Positions 16,047-22,872 are shown, counted from the stretch's first letter. The stretch is DNA of 34,082 nt from Candidatus Blackburnbacteria bacterium RIFCSPHIGHO2_01_FULL_43_15b (GCA_001816385.1 MHBW01000017.1:1-34082); one strand, 5' to 3'. Notes: generated by a model not told the origin, from the letters alone. A program made the numbers and translations.

Positions 16047-16250
16047 ATGTTAAGTTTTGAACTTAATGACAACCAACTCGATAGAATCTCTGAGTTTCTG
16101 GGAAATTTCTCCATACTTATTTTGGCTACTCTGGTAATACCAAATGTATTTGGGGTTGATACACACAACTTTAATAATTTGATGTCTGGCACGGTTGTGT
16201 ATGGATTAACGTTGTTGGCGAGTGTTATTATATTGAGAAGCCATGACTGA
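16047..16250 (+). CDS. 67-residue two-helix membrane protein, unrecognised
   Basis: MLSFELNDNQLDRISEFLG is followed by two hydrophobic segments (about 20-36 and 47-62) and a short HD tail. It starts 3 nt after the carboxypeptidase gene, and its stop overlaps the start of the next small gene (16243), the pattern of translationally coupled genes. The amphipathic N-terminal helix would lie along the cytoplasmic face. No function can be named; tight coupling to a peptidoglycan enzyme suggests an envelope role. Confidence 0.7.
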   Translation: MLSFELNDNQLDRISEFLGNFSILILATLVIPNVFGVDTHNFNNLMSGTVVYGLTLLASVIILRSHD

Positions 16251-16359
16251 CTTACAAACCTTTTATTTAATTTCCGCGATCATGGTGTTGGCTATCTCTA
16301 TTTTGGTAACTCCGACCCTCTGGAAGCGCTCCGGAAAAAACAAAAAGAAGAAAAGGTAG
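16243..16359 (+). CDS. 38-residue single-helix membrane protein
   Basis: Begins MTDLQTFYLI, has one membrane helix (about 7-26) and ends in a lysine-rich tail (KRSGKNKKKKR). The ATG lies inside the last codons of the previous gene (8-bp overlap), a typical coupling arrangement. The C-terminal basic tail suggests an Nout-Cin orientation. The overlap and the clean helix-plus-basic-tail design support a real gene; function unknown. Confidence 0.55.
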   Translation: MTDLQTFYLISAIMVLAISILVTPTLWKRSGKNKKKKR

Positions 16360-16371
16360 AACTTTTGTAGG

Positions 16372-17424
16372 CTACTGTGTGCCGTACCATTGGTCGGTGA
16401 CTGCAGGGACGATAGCGCGGAAACCGTTGTCGCCATCAAAAACTACAACCGGCTCTAAAAACTGCTGCACTTTTCCGGAGTCATAGTACCCTAGGTAAAC
16501 TCGGCGAACGACGACCTGGTTTGATGAAGCTGGCGCAGAAATTATTTGGCCTTTGCCTCCCTGCAATTCATCCCAGGCAGTTTTGGCAGTTTTTATCGGG
16601 TAAGTAGATTTTTGGCTTTCGTTAACTGCAAAATAATGGTATTCCCCGGCGATGATTTGTTTAGGTGTTGAATCAGATCCGCTAACTAGAAACCAGACAT
16701 TGCTTCTATCAATTCTTGGCGTAATAATCGGCAAATCATCATAATTTCGCCTCCAAAGATTTACTCTAATAAAGTTAGCGTCTGATAAGGAACTGACAGT
16801 TTGTAAAGCATCAGGAGCAGTTTTTAGATATTCAAAAGTTTGCTTGCCCTGATCAAGGTCAGATGCTAAAAGAGACGCACGGTTTAAGAAGGATCGTGTT
16901 GCGGCCAAGGTACCCTCATTTGATTTTGGATGAAGGCTTAAAAGGCTTGAGTCCTGTGCGAGGTTATAGCTTAAGGAAAGGGTTTTATTAACTATATTTA
17001 TATCTAAAGTTTCGGGAACTTCCGGATGAGTATACCTGTAGATAACTTCTGTAAGTGACGTTCCCGGAGTTGAAAAATTTAAACTCCTGGCAACTCTGTT
17101 GGCGTCATCAAGATTTAAAAAGGAGGATTGTGGAGTGGGCATAAAGAAAACATTTATCTGCACTGGGAAATTGGGAAGGTCTCCTGTGGGAGTTTGCAAT
17201 GTGTAAGTTAGAGTGGGGAGAGCCGGCTTTAGGTCAAAAACCAGTGCAGGTAATTTATTAAATCGAACCTCAGGAGGGGGCGGAGGAGCAGGAAAAACTC
17301 TTCTGTAAATTTTGTAGCCTACTGCCCAGGTGATGTTAAGAGTAATTAAAGCGACAATAAAAATCAGGCCAAATTTTATTGCTCGCCTTGTTTGAAAAGC
17401 AGTTTCGGTTAGGGACATAATCAT
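16372..17424 (-). CDS. Membrane-anchored extracytoplasmic protein, unrecognised
   Basis: 350 residues. A single N-terminal helix (about 18-38) is followed by a proline run (PAPPPPPE) and a large, mostly beta-rich soluble region rich in Ser/Thr/Asn. Near the C terminus, TAWDELQGGKGQI (near 287) with VVVRRVYLGYYDS and PVVVFDGDNGFRAIVPAV resembles a repeat-like domain of exported proteins that I have seen mainly in Patescibacteria and some Firmicutes, of unknown activity. A second ATG at 17418 gives the same protein less two residues. It is divergent from gltX; a TATACT hexamer (17445-17440) lies 15 nt before its start. Confidence 0.75.
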   Translation of the reverse strand: MIMSLTETAFQTRRAIKFGLIFIVALITLNITWAVGYKIYRRVFPAPPPPPEVRFNKLPALVFDLKPALPTLTYTLQTPTGDLPNFPVQINVFFMPTPQSSFLNLDDANRVARSLNFSTPGTSLTEVIYRYTHPEVPETLDINIVNKTLSLSYNLAQDSSLLSLHPKSNEGTLAATRSFLNRASLLASDLDQGKQTFEYLKTAPDALQTVSSLSDANFIRVNLWRRNYDDLPIITPRIDRSNVWFLVSGSDSTPKQIIAGEYHYFAVNESQKSTYPIKTAKTAWDELQGGKGQIISAPASSNQVVVRRVYLGYYDSGKVQQFLEPVVVFDGDNGFRAIVPAVTDQWYGTQ

Positions 17425-17459
17425 TATTTTGATATTTTTAGTATAAGCTCAGATCGTGG

Positions 17460-17465
17460 TAGAAT
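17460..17465 (+). promoter_or_regulatory. -10 element of gltX
   Basis: TAGAAT, 8 nt before the ATG at 17474. The upstream -35 position reads TTTAGT or TTTTAG, which is weak. The hexamer lies inside a 6-codon GTG-started extension of the reading frame, so that extension is probably not translated. Confidence 0.45.
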
Positions 17466-17473
17466 CAATCTTA

Positions 17474-18766
17474 ATGGCCAAACAAGTTCGAGTCAGAATT
17501 GCCCCGTCGCCAACAGGCTTTGCGCATGTGGGAAATGCATACGCAGCCCTTTTTAATTATGCTTTTGTTAAGAAAAACAACGGTACTTTCGTTTTAAGAC
17601 TTGAAGACACAGACCGGAAACGGCATGTTGAGGAAGCAGAGGAAGTATTATACGCAGGGCTTTCCTGGTTGGGCTTTTCTTGGGACGAAGGGCCAGATAA
17701 AGGTGGGCCATATGCCCCATACAGGCAATCAGAACGACTGGAGCGTTACAAGGAGAGGGTGGGGCAACTTATCAAAGATGGTTTAGCTTACGAAGACGAG
17801 GGAGCTGTGCGCTTTAAAAACCCAGGTCAGGAGGTTTCGTGGAATGATTTAATTCATGGCGAAATAAAATTCCCGGGCGATCAGATTACAGATTTTGTAA
17901 TTCTCAAATCTGACGGTTTTCCCACCTACAATTTTGCTGTAGTTATTGACGATATTGATATGGAAATTTCGCACGTCATTCGTGGCGAAGAACATATATC
18001 CAATACTCCACGCCAACTGGCACTTTATAAAGCGTTTGGGGTTACTCCTCCCCAATTTTCTCATTATTCAACTTTGAGAAACTCGGAACACAAAAAACTT
18101 TCCAAACGCAGAGATCCAGTTGATTTGCGCCTTTACAGAGAACAAGGATACTTGCCTGAAGCACTGGTTAATTTTCTGTGCCTTTTAGGCTGGTCGCATC
18201 CGGAAGGTAAAGAGGTTTTTGGTTTGGAAGAGTTTATCGAAAAGTTTACCCTTGAGAGAGTGCGCAAGGCGGGGCCGATTTTTGATACTAAAAAATTAGA
18301 TTGGTTAAACGGATTATATATTCGCCAAATGGATAATGTTGCGCTGGCTTCAACTCTTAATAAATTTATTTCAGCAGATACTTCAGCACAATTTTTACTT
18401 CAGGTAGTTCCTATAATTAAGGAAAGGATTAATAAACTTTCTGACGTTGAAAATCTTTTAAGGTTTTTCTGGGAAAAACCGCAAATTGGACGGGAGATGT
18501 TTGAGAATGAAAAATCTGTAGAATTTATTTCTTTTGCTTTGGAAGCGTTAAGGGGAACAGAAAATTGGACTTTGGAATCCGTGAACGAAGCCCTTGCGCA
18601 AAGGGTTAAAAACAAGGGCTATAAAACAGGCGAGTTTTTTATGTGTTTGCGGCTGGCCGTAACCGGTCAAAAAATTACGCCTCCTTTAAACGAATCAATG
18701 GTAATATTAGGTAAAGAGGAAGTTTTGGTAAGACTCGAAACAGCTCAAAAAGTTTTTCTAACATAA
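17474..18766 (+). CDS. gltX: Glutamyl-tRNA synthetase
   Basis: 430 residues from ATG at 17474, somewhat short for bacterial GluRS (about 470). The class I catalytic domain starts RVRIAPSPTGFAHVGNAYAA; the HIGH-equivalent is HVGN (H18-N21) and KLSKR (K208-R212) is the KMSKS equivalent. DTDRKRHVEEAEE, VIRGEEHISNTPRQLALY and LLGWSHPEG are typical. The all-helical anticodon-binding domain is shortened and ends near AQKVFLT. It attaches Glu to tRNA-Glu; it may also charge tRNA-Gln if the transamidation route is used, which this window cannot settle although it does hold a tRNA-Gln gene. The next gene follows after 4 nt. Confidence 0.95.
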   Translation: MAKQVRVRIAPSPTGFAHVGNAYAALFNYAFVKKNNGTFVLRLEDTDRKRHVEEAEEVLYAGLSWLGFSWDEGPDKGGPYAPYRQSERLERYKERVGQLIKDGLAYEDEGAVRFKNPGQEVSWNDLIHGEIKFPGDQITDFVILKSDGFPTYNFAVVIDDIDMEISHVIRGEEHISNTPRQLALYKAFGVTPPQFSHYSTLRNSEHKKLSKRRDPVDLRLYREQGYLPEALVNFLCLLGWSHPEGKEVFGLEEFIEKFTLERVRKAGPIFDTKKLDWLNGLYIRQMDNVALASTLNKFISADTSAQFLLQVVPIIKERINKLSDVENLLRFFWEKPQIGREMFENEKSVEFISFALEALRGTENWTLESVNEALAQRVKNKGYKTGEFFMCLRLAVTGQKITPPLNESMVILGKEEVLVRLETAQKVFLT

Positions 18767-18770
18767 AAAT

Positions 18771-19760
18771 ATGGATGACACTGCCCAAACCAGAAAAGCT
18801 CAAATAAGAAGTAAGCTTAAGCTTCGGCATTTAGCGGCAAAATCTTCATTTGCTCAAAAACATCCTCACGCAAAGTCTTTCTTTGATAATTCCGGAATTG
18901 ACCTTGGGAAAATTAGACAGCATTCTACAAAATTGTTGACGGCTGGGGCTATCTCTGGTGCTTTGCTTTTGCCAGCGGTAAGCCATTTCACTCCGCTTCC
19001 TCCAACTTCCACCACGATACATCGTGAGCCAAAAAACACTAACAACCTCATGGTGCCTCTTTCTATTTCGGGAGTAGTTACGAGCACAGGACCAATTTCT
19101 TCCTTCCTTCCGCGGCAATTTTTGGTTGGTAGACTTGCTCAGGTCTTACCTCCAATAGTTGACCGATTTTCACCGCATATTTCATACGAAGCAGAGAAAA
19201 TAGCTGCCCAAATAGTAAGTCGCGCAACAGGTATCCCTGCAAAAGCAAGTCTTGAAGGAGAGCGGTTAAACACTACGTATGGGTACATAGGTATAGAGCA
19301 GCATTTAGCCAGGTATCCTGGCGATTCAATTGCCAAACACGGTTTGCCCAAAGAAGGTATGGCGCCAGGCTTAGGGGGATTTGGGTATTTCAATATGGCG
19401 TCTGTTTTAACCCAAGATGCCATAACGCGAGAAAAATATTATGTGGTTTCTCAACTGATGTATTTGCCGGATTGGGGTAAAAGGACAAGATACTTGGCAA
19501 ATTGGTATAAGTGGAGAAAGATGATTGTAGTCAATCCCGATAATGGGAATGCGGTTGTCGGGGATTTGGGGGACGCCGGGCCGGCGGCCTGGACTGGAAA
19601 ACAGTTTGGTGGAAGTCCGGAGGTTATGGACGCGCTGGGTGGTCATAGGTATACAAAAGGTCGAGTGCTATTTTTCTTTGTTGATGATGCGGAAAACAAA
19701 ATTCCTCTGGGCCCTGTAAAATATGATGAAATCTCTAGCAATATAATGCAAGCAATTTAA
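18771..19760 (+). CDS. Membrane-anchored protein, possible cell-wall-associated beta-barrel domain
   Basis: 329 residues. The basic N-terminal cytoplasmic part (1-55) contains RSKLKLRHLAAKSSFAQKHP; a membrane segment lies at about 56-73 (LLTAGAISGALLLPAVS), with a Ser/Thr/Pro linker after it. The C-terminal 160 residues hold GYIGIEQHLARYPGD and WRKMIVVNPDNGNAVVGDLG, then DAGPAAWTGKQFGGSPEVMD and ALGGHRYTKGRVLFFFVDD. The MIVVNPDNGNAVVGDLGDAGPA pattern is reminiscent of double-psi beta-barrel domains of RlpA- or 3D-type cell-wall proteins (RVTNxxNGKxVxVxxxDxGP); this is a resemblance, not a confirmed match. It follows gltX by 4 nt. Confidence 0.65.
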   Translation: MDDTAQTRKAQIRSKLKLRHLAAKSSFAQKHPHAKSFFDNSGIDLGKIRQHSTKLLTAGAISGALLLPAVSHFTPLPPTSTTIHREPKNTNNLMVPLSISGVVTSTGPISSFLPRQFLVGRLAQVLPPIVDRFSPHISYEAEKIAAQIVSRATGIPAKASLEGERLNTTYGYIGIEQHLARYPGDSIAKHGLPKEGMAPGLGGFGYFNMASVLTQDAITREKYYVVSQLMYLPDWGKRTRYLANWYKWRKMIVVNPDNGNAVVGDLGDAGPAAWTGKQFGGSPEVMDALGGHRYTKGRVLFFFVDDAENKIPLGPVKYDEISSNIMQAI

Positions 19761-19831
19761 ACGATGAGTAAATTATTCTATATGAGCGAAGCGAATTGAG
19801 GAGAATTTAAACGATGAGTAAATTATTCTAT
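19754..19831 (+). repeat. Direct repeat duplicating a gene's translation start, copies 50 bp apart
   Basis: A 28-bp sequence occurs at 19754-19781 and again, identical, at 19804-19831. It covers AATTTAAACG, the ATG and the codons for MSKLFY. The first copy overlaps the stop of the preceding gene and opens a 12-codon frame; the second is the real start of the gene at 19814. A 50-bp tandem duplication with loss of the end of the second unit explains the layout. Confidence 0.85.
19764..19799 (+). other. 11-residue upstream mini-ORF created by the duplication
   Basis: ATG at 19764 followed by SKLFYMSEAN and TGA at 19797-19799. Its first six residues equal those of the gene at 19814. The stop precedes GAGGAG (19798-19803), the Shine-Dalgarno sequence of the downstream gene, so a ribosome ending here could reinitiate at 19814. 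Confidence 0.4.
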
Positions 19832-20188
19832 GACCATCTCATTATTCTAGAGGAAGTTGAAATCGAGTTGGGGAAACTCGAGTTAGACCGTGACGAAAAA
19901 AGAGAACTTGAGGAATTGATAGAAGAAACTTTGCACCACAGAGTTTTAGACCGCGTGTTATCCGAATTGCCGAGAGTGCATCACGAAGAATTTTTGCAGA
20001 GATTTGCTGAGACTCCGCACGATCCCTGCCTTATCGGATACCTAAACAAAAAGATAGAGCAAAGCGTTGAAGAACATATTCAAGATGAAGTGAAGAAAAT
20101 GAAAAAGGAGATAATGGCGGATATTCAGGCAGGGGCAAAAGAGCACAAAGGCCAGGGCAAGAAAAAACGAGCTAGGCTACTTACTTAA
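19814..20188 (+). CDS. Charged helical protein, DUF5663-like
   Basis: 124 residues, very rich in Glu/Lys/Leu and predicted almost entirely helical. The pattern ELDRDEKRELEELIEETLHH followed by RVLDRVLSELP and EEFLQRFAETP looks like the small helical proteins annotated DUF5663 in Patescibacteria; I hold this loosely. The C terminus is basic and disordered (KEHKGQGKKKRARLL). The start is fixed by GAGGAG 10 nt upstream, one of the few clear Shine-Dalgarno sequences in the window, and the start region is duplicated. The last 12 bp overlap the convergent DUF378 gene. Confidence 0.75.
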   Translation: MSKLFYDHLIILEEVEIELGKLELDRDEKRELEELIEETLHHRVLDRVLSELPRVHHEEFLQRFAETPHDPCLIGYLNKKIEQSVEEHIQDEVKKMKKEIMADIQAGAKEHKGQGKKKRARLLT

Positions 20189-20389
20189 ACGAGACCAAAC
20201 AAGCCAGACAGCAGAGGCTCCAACAAGAATATATATTAAATCTGAAAACCCTCGCCATGAAGCAAATACCAGTTGCACCAGATTCCAGTTTCCCGCTCCA
20301 AGAAAGTTTCCCAAACCAATAAGTCCCCAGTTGATACCTCCAATAACAAGTGCCCACCAGGCAAGGATATCTACTGTTTTGACCTTAAT
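20177..20389 (-). CDS. DUF378 family membrane protein, apparent ATT start
   Basis: 70 residues reading (M)KVKTVDILAWWALVIGG..., with INWGLIGLGNFLGAGNWNL and SDLIYILVGASAVWLVW. Two membrane helices with the GGINWGLIGL motif match DUF378 (PF04070), small membrane proteins of unknown function. The frame has three stops (TGA TAA TAA) directly before ATT AAG GTC AAA. No ATG, GTG or TTG occurs at the proper N terminus, and ATT is the only plausible initiator. It is preceded by AGGGGGTGAT on the coding strand, which matches the ideal AGGAGGTGAT at nine of ten bases with good spacing. Alternatives are an assembly error or a mutated start. It ends within the 3' end of the convergent gene at 19814. Confidence 0.7.
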   Translation of the reverse strand: MKVKTVDILAWWALVIGGINWGLIGLGNFLGAGNWNLVQLVFASWRGFSDLIYILVGASAVWLVWSRLSK

Positions 20390-20398
20390 TTATTATCA

Positions 20399-20443
20399 CC
20401 CCCTCTTGTGGTCATTTTTCCAAAGCGGCAATACCCATGTCAA
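20399..20443 (-). promoter_or_regulatory. Promoter and strong Shine-Dalgarno sequence of the DUF378 gene
   Basis: TTGACA (20443-20438), 18-nt spacer and a weak AAAAAT (20419-20414) precede the AGGGGGTG ribosome-binding site (about 20404-20397). The predicted leader is about 18-20 nt, unlike the leaderless pattern of most neighbours. Confidence 0.4.
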
Positions 20444-20495
20444 TGCGTAAAACTATATCAAACAGGGTTGACACATTTTCGTCGAGAATTTTTGG

Positions 20496-20501
20496 TAAAA
20501 T
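20496..20501 (+). promoter_or_regulatory. -10 element of the DUF4258 gene
   Basis: TAAAAT 11 nt before the ATG at 20513. A perfect TTGACA lies at 20468-20473, but the spacing is 22 nt, too long for a standard promoter, so its use is doubtful. Confidence 0.35.
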
Positions 20502-20512
20502 AGAGTAGATAT

Positions 20513-20854
20513 ATGGATCGGAAATACGGTGGGGTTATTTGGACAAACCATGCAATGCAGCGTCTTGAGGAGCGAGGAATTAATCCAAGTGAGGCTTTAG
20601 CAACTTGGAGAAATCCTGATCAGTCTCGCCTAGCCACTGCTCGCAACTCCTGGATATATTACAAAACTTTTGGAAATGAAAAAATTGAGGTAGTTGCTTC
20701 AAAAAACGAGGAAGATGAGGCGGTTATACTTTCAGTTTGGTCAAGGCCTGTATACTCACAAACCGGCTACCGCGGACGTTCCTCGTCTGGGATTTGGGAT
20801 CGCATGTTAGAAGGAATGCTCAACGCGCTTTTCGGTTGGCTTAGAAAGTCCTAA
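20513..20854 (+). CDS. DUF4258 domain protein
   Basis: 113 residues. WTNHAMQRLEERGINPSEA (near 10) is the DUF4258 (PF14076) signature, a His-x3-Arg-x2-Glu-Arg-Gly helix. A small beta sheet follows (SWIYYKTFGNEKIEVVASKN, then AVILSVWSRP). The fold has been compared with RelE/MqsR-like small proteins, and some members sit next to antitoxin genes; here no antitoxin partner is adjacent, so a toxin role is not supported. The C terminus ends in an amphipathic helix (MLEGMLNALFGWLRKS) that could touch the membrane. There is no Shine-Dalgarno sequence. It stands alone between convergent and divergent minus-strand genes. Confidence 0.8.
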   Translation: MDRKYGGVIWTNHAMQRLEERGINPSEALATWRNPDQSRLATARNSWIYYKTFGNEKIEVVASKNEEDEAVILSVWSRPVYSQTGYRGRSSSGIWDRMLEGMLNALFGWLRKS

Positions 20855-20920
20855 TGCTCTCTCCTGCGCGCAGCTCTGTTTACAGCTGCTGTTAGACCTT
20901 ATTTTTCTTGTGATTTGGGA

Positions 20921-21346
20921 TCATCTTACATCAGACAGGTCAATTTTGCTATCCTTCAAAAAGAAGCATTCCCAATATAATTTAACGTAGGAAAGAATTC
21001 CTCGAATGAAACCTTTTTGAAATCTTCTGCCCGAGAAAACAACGACCAATTGAGGCAAATATTTTATTCTGCCCACTTTAGCTACCCGCTTGCCCAGTTC
21101 CACGTCCTCCATCGCGTTAAGATGTGCGTTAAAACCGCCTGATTTTTGGTAAGCGTCTTTTGTTATCCCAAAGTTGAATCCGTATAGCCAATAATGTCCA
21201 AATAATATTCTATACAGGTACATTGCTGAAAGCTGGTAGGCGTTAAATATATTGTTATCCAACCATGAGCAATCTGAGATTATAGACGGCCCCGATACGG
21301 CAACATATTTTTTGAATCCAGCTGGCGAGTAATAGTTTCGACCCAT
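20921..21346 (-). CDS. Glycosyltransferase family 2, C-terminal part (frameshifted)
   Basis: The useful part runs from about 21314 to 20921 and continues the GT2 domain begun in another frame upstream: KYVAVSGPSII, GFNFGITKDAYQKSGGF and the acceptor-side motif AMEDVELGKRVAKVGRI, where the ED is the usual catalytic-base region. The first residues of this open frame (MGRNYYSPAGFK) are not GT2-like and are simply the wrong frame of the upstream half. The C terminus (IRGILSYVKLYWECFF) is amphipathic. The two halves rejoin at a run of six A on the coding strand (21313-21308). Confidence 0.7.
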   Translation of the reverse strand: MGRNYYSPAGFKKYVAVSGPSIISDCSWLDNNIFNAYQLSAMYLYRILFGHYWLYGFNFGITKDAYQKSGGFNAHLNAMEDVELGKRVAKVGRIKYLPQLVVVFSGRRFQKGFIRGILSYVKLYWECFFLKDSKIDLSDVR

Positions 21347-21627
21347 GTGGGAGGAACGGTGGTGTCCGCATCTGTTGAAAGAAGATATTGACCGCGCGCT
21401 TTTAAAAATCCAGTTGCGCGAGCCTTGCCTCTGCCTTTTCTTTTTTCAAGAACAATTGTTAAATTGAGCTTTTTAGCATATTGCTGTGCGATGGCAGAAG
21501 TTTGATCAGTTGAATTATTATCAACCAAAACAACTTCAAAATTGGCATCTGTCTGCTCAACCAAAGAATCAAGACAAGTTCCGATTAGCTTCTCTTCGTT
21601 ATAGGCGGGGATGATTACCGAGACCAT
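21280..21627 (-). CDS. Glycosyltransferase family 2, N-terminal part (frameshifted)
   Basis: Starts at ATG 21627 (MVSVIIPAYNEEKLIGTCLD), the classical GT2 opening, with VVLVDNNSTDQTSAIA and the nucleotide-sugar/metal motif STDADTTVPP (DxD). It reads out of frame after LDSK and stops 12 codons later. The in-frame ATG 11 codons upstream is less likely because a TACAAT hexamer lies between the two starts. Together with 20921-21314 it would give a normal GT2 protein of about 235 residues that transfers a sugar to a lipid or polysaccharide acceptor. Whether this is a sequencing error, a pseudogene or -1 frameshifting at A-AAA-AAT is open. Confidence 0.75.
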   Translation of the reverse strand: MVSVIIPAYNEEKLIGTCLDSLVEQTDANFEVVLVDNNSTDQTSAIAQQYAKKLNLTIVLEKRKGRGKARATGFLKARGQYLLSTDADTTVPPTWVETITRQLDSKNMLPYRGRL

Positions 21628-21636
21628 AGCTTCAAG

Positions 21637-21665
21637 ATTGTAACGTTTGGGGGTCTGCAAAACAA
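21637..21665 (-). promoter_or_regulatory. Promoter of the GT2 gene
   Basis: TTGTTT (21665-21660), 17-nt spacer, TACAAT (21642-21637), then 9 nt to the ATG at 21627. An intact promoter in front of the frameshifted gene argues that the locus may still be expressed. Confidence 0.5.
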
Positions 21666-21719
21666 CTTGTGTATTTGTTACCTATCTTTTGTGGGTTTGT
21701 AACTTAATGGAGATAAAAT

Positions 21720-21932
21720 TTACCAAGGATTTCTCATTGGCATTTCTTTCGTGGTCTCGTCTAAAAAGGGACTAAAAATTACTTCACGGGTAATGTCAGG
21801 GTATCCACTTCTTGGGTGGACAACTATGATTCTCGAGCGGTCGTTTAAAATAACTTTTTGCATACTCTTGGATGGTAGCTGGCCAAAGTAAGGATTGCAA
21901 AAGACTGGTGGAAGAATGGAGAAAGAAGTCAC
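21720..21932 (-). CDS. Small protein of unknown function downstream of the MazG-like gene
   Basis: 70 residues from a GTG codon placed 3 nt after the stop of the MazG-like gene. The sequence VTSFSILPPVFCNPYF..., with NDRSRIIVVHPRSGYPDI and ending KEMPMRNPW, has a protein-like mix of residues and no repeats. The spacing indicates translational coupling. I recognise no domain. Confidence 0.4.
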   Translation of the reverse strand: MTSFSILPPVFCNPYFGQLPSKSMQKVILNDRSRIIVVHPRSGYPDITREVIFSPFLDETTKEMPMRNPW

Positions 21933-21935
21933 TTT

Positions 21936-22328
21936 TTATTTAACTTTGGGGTACCTGTCTGGCTGGGAACGGTAGTAATCTGCCCATTCGGAATCGTCTG
22001 GAACCTCGACTGTTTCTATATATGTTCTGTCGCTAAAGGCTCCTGCCTTTTGAGCTTTTTGGGCCCTTAGTTTTTCAAGTTGTTCGGGAGTAATGCCGGC
22101 TATCTCACATAAAAGATTAACTAATTCTTGAATATCAGCCAGTTCTTCTGGAATCTCTTCTTGGGAAGCTTGGTTTAATTCTCTTGCCTCTTCTAAAAGT
22201 TTTGTCCGTGCGGCATCTAACATTTCTGTGGGGGATAAGGTTCTGGAGTTAGCAGTTCCACCATTGCCAACGATTTTGTCCACGATTCCATCTCTGACCA
22301 ACTTATCAAATCTAAACTCTGCCATCAT
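21936..22328 (-). CDS. MazG-like nucleoside triphosphate pyrophosphohydrolase
   Basis: 130 residues (128 from the second ATG at 22325). FRFDKLVRDGIVDKI opens the protein as in the small MazG-like/phosphoribosyl-ATP pyrophosphohydrolase-related proteins (COG4997). KLLEEARELNQA and EEIPEELADIQELVNLLCEIAG provide the E-x3-E...E-x2-D metal-binding helices of the all-alpha NTP pyrophosphatase fold. Such proteins hydrolyse non-canonical or excess NTPs to NMP and pyrophosphate. A TACAAT hexamer (22343-22338) is 9 nt before the first ATG. The substrate is not predictable. Confidence 0.82.
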   Translation of the reverse strand: MMAEFRFDKLVRDGIVDKIVGNGGTANSRTLSPTEMLDAARTKLLEEARELNQASQEEIPEELADIQELVNLLCEIAGITPEQLEKLRAQKAQKAGAFSDRTYIETVEVPDDSEWADYYRSQPDRYPKVK

Positions 22329-22337
22329 GTTGGGGTA

Positions 22338-22343
22338 ATTGTA
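22338..22343 (-). promoter_or_regulatory. -10 element of the MazG-like gene
   Basis: TACAAT on the minus strand, 9 nt before the ATG at 22328. It lies only about 33 nt beyond the stop of the truncated gene at 22376, so the MazG-like gene has its own promoter. The -35 position is weak. Confidence 0.45.
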
Positions 22344-22375
22344 CTACATGAGAAAGAGGAGGTCTTATTCAAATT

Positions 22376-22855
22376 CTAGATAAAGCGGGAGGTGATCGGA
22401 GACTGCTTAAGCCTTTCGGAAGTGTCGTTTTTACCTTCTCTCTGCCATACGCCATGGAAGTGGCAAATTGTATATTCTTTCCCTTTGTTTATAACTCTTG
22501 CCCACTGCAATATTCTAGTCAAAACCCTACCGTCAGCTTGTGCAATGTTTTCCCATCGATGGATAAAAAGCCACCCTTCTTTCCCAACATGGACGTTATT
22601 GCTTATAAACATTGCAACTCCTTCTTCGTTTTCTTGCTCCGGATAAAAAATGCCCTGATGGTTGGGAAGTACATTTTCTATTTGGTGGAAAATATCCATT
22701 CTCGCTTTCTTAAATACGGGTCGGTTAGTATGTCCATTATTGAATACTTCTTGAAAACAAAAGATATCTGTTGAAGAGTTATTTTTTAGAAAAGTGATTA
22801 GTGAAGAGTATTCTATCCCGCCTTGAATATTTAAGTTTATCAGTGAAAGTGCCAT
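22376..22855 (-). CDS. Endonuclease/exonuclease/phosphatase-family protein, C-terminally truncated
   Basis: 159 residues. The N terminus MALSLINLNIQGG (with the metal-binding Asn) and DIFCFQEVFN (with the catalytic Glu near 35) identify the EEP/DNase I-like fold; GVAMFISNNV and CHFHGVWQREGKNDTSERLK are the next strands. A full EEP domain is about 230-260 residues and ends in GDFN and SDH motifs; both are missing. After ERLKQSPITSRFI a TAG stops the frame, and only about 30 bp remain before the next gene's promoter, so the missing third is not present in another frame. It is probably an inactive remnant. Confidence 0.75.
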   Translation of the reverse strand: MALSLINLNIQGGIEYSSLITFLKNNSSTDIFCFQEVFNNGHTNRPVFKKARMDIFHQIENVLPNHQGIFYPEQENEEGVAMFISNNVHVGKEGWLFIHRWENIAQADGRVLTRILQWARVINKGKEYTICHFHGVWQREGKNDTSERLKQSPITSRFI

Positions 22856-22872
22856 AGTTGTGGCTAGCTGTA

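Noticed and set aside
20860-20910. Terminator after the DUF4258 gene (CAGCT...AGCTG followed by TTATTTTTC)
   Set aside because: The 5-bp stem is separated from the T-rich stretch by about 15 nt, so intrinsic termination is not convincing.
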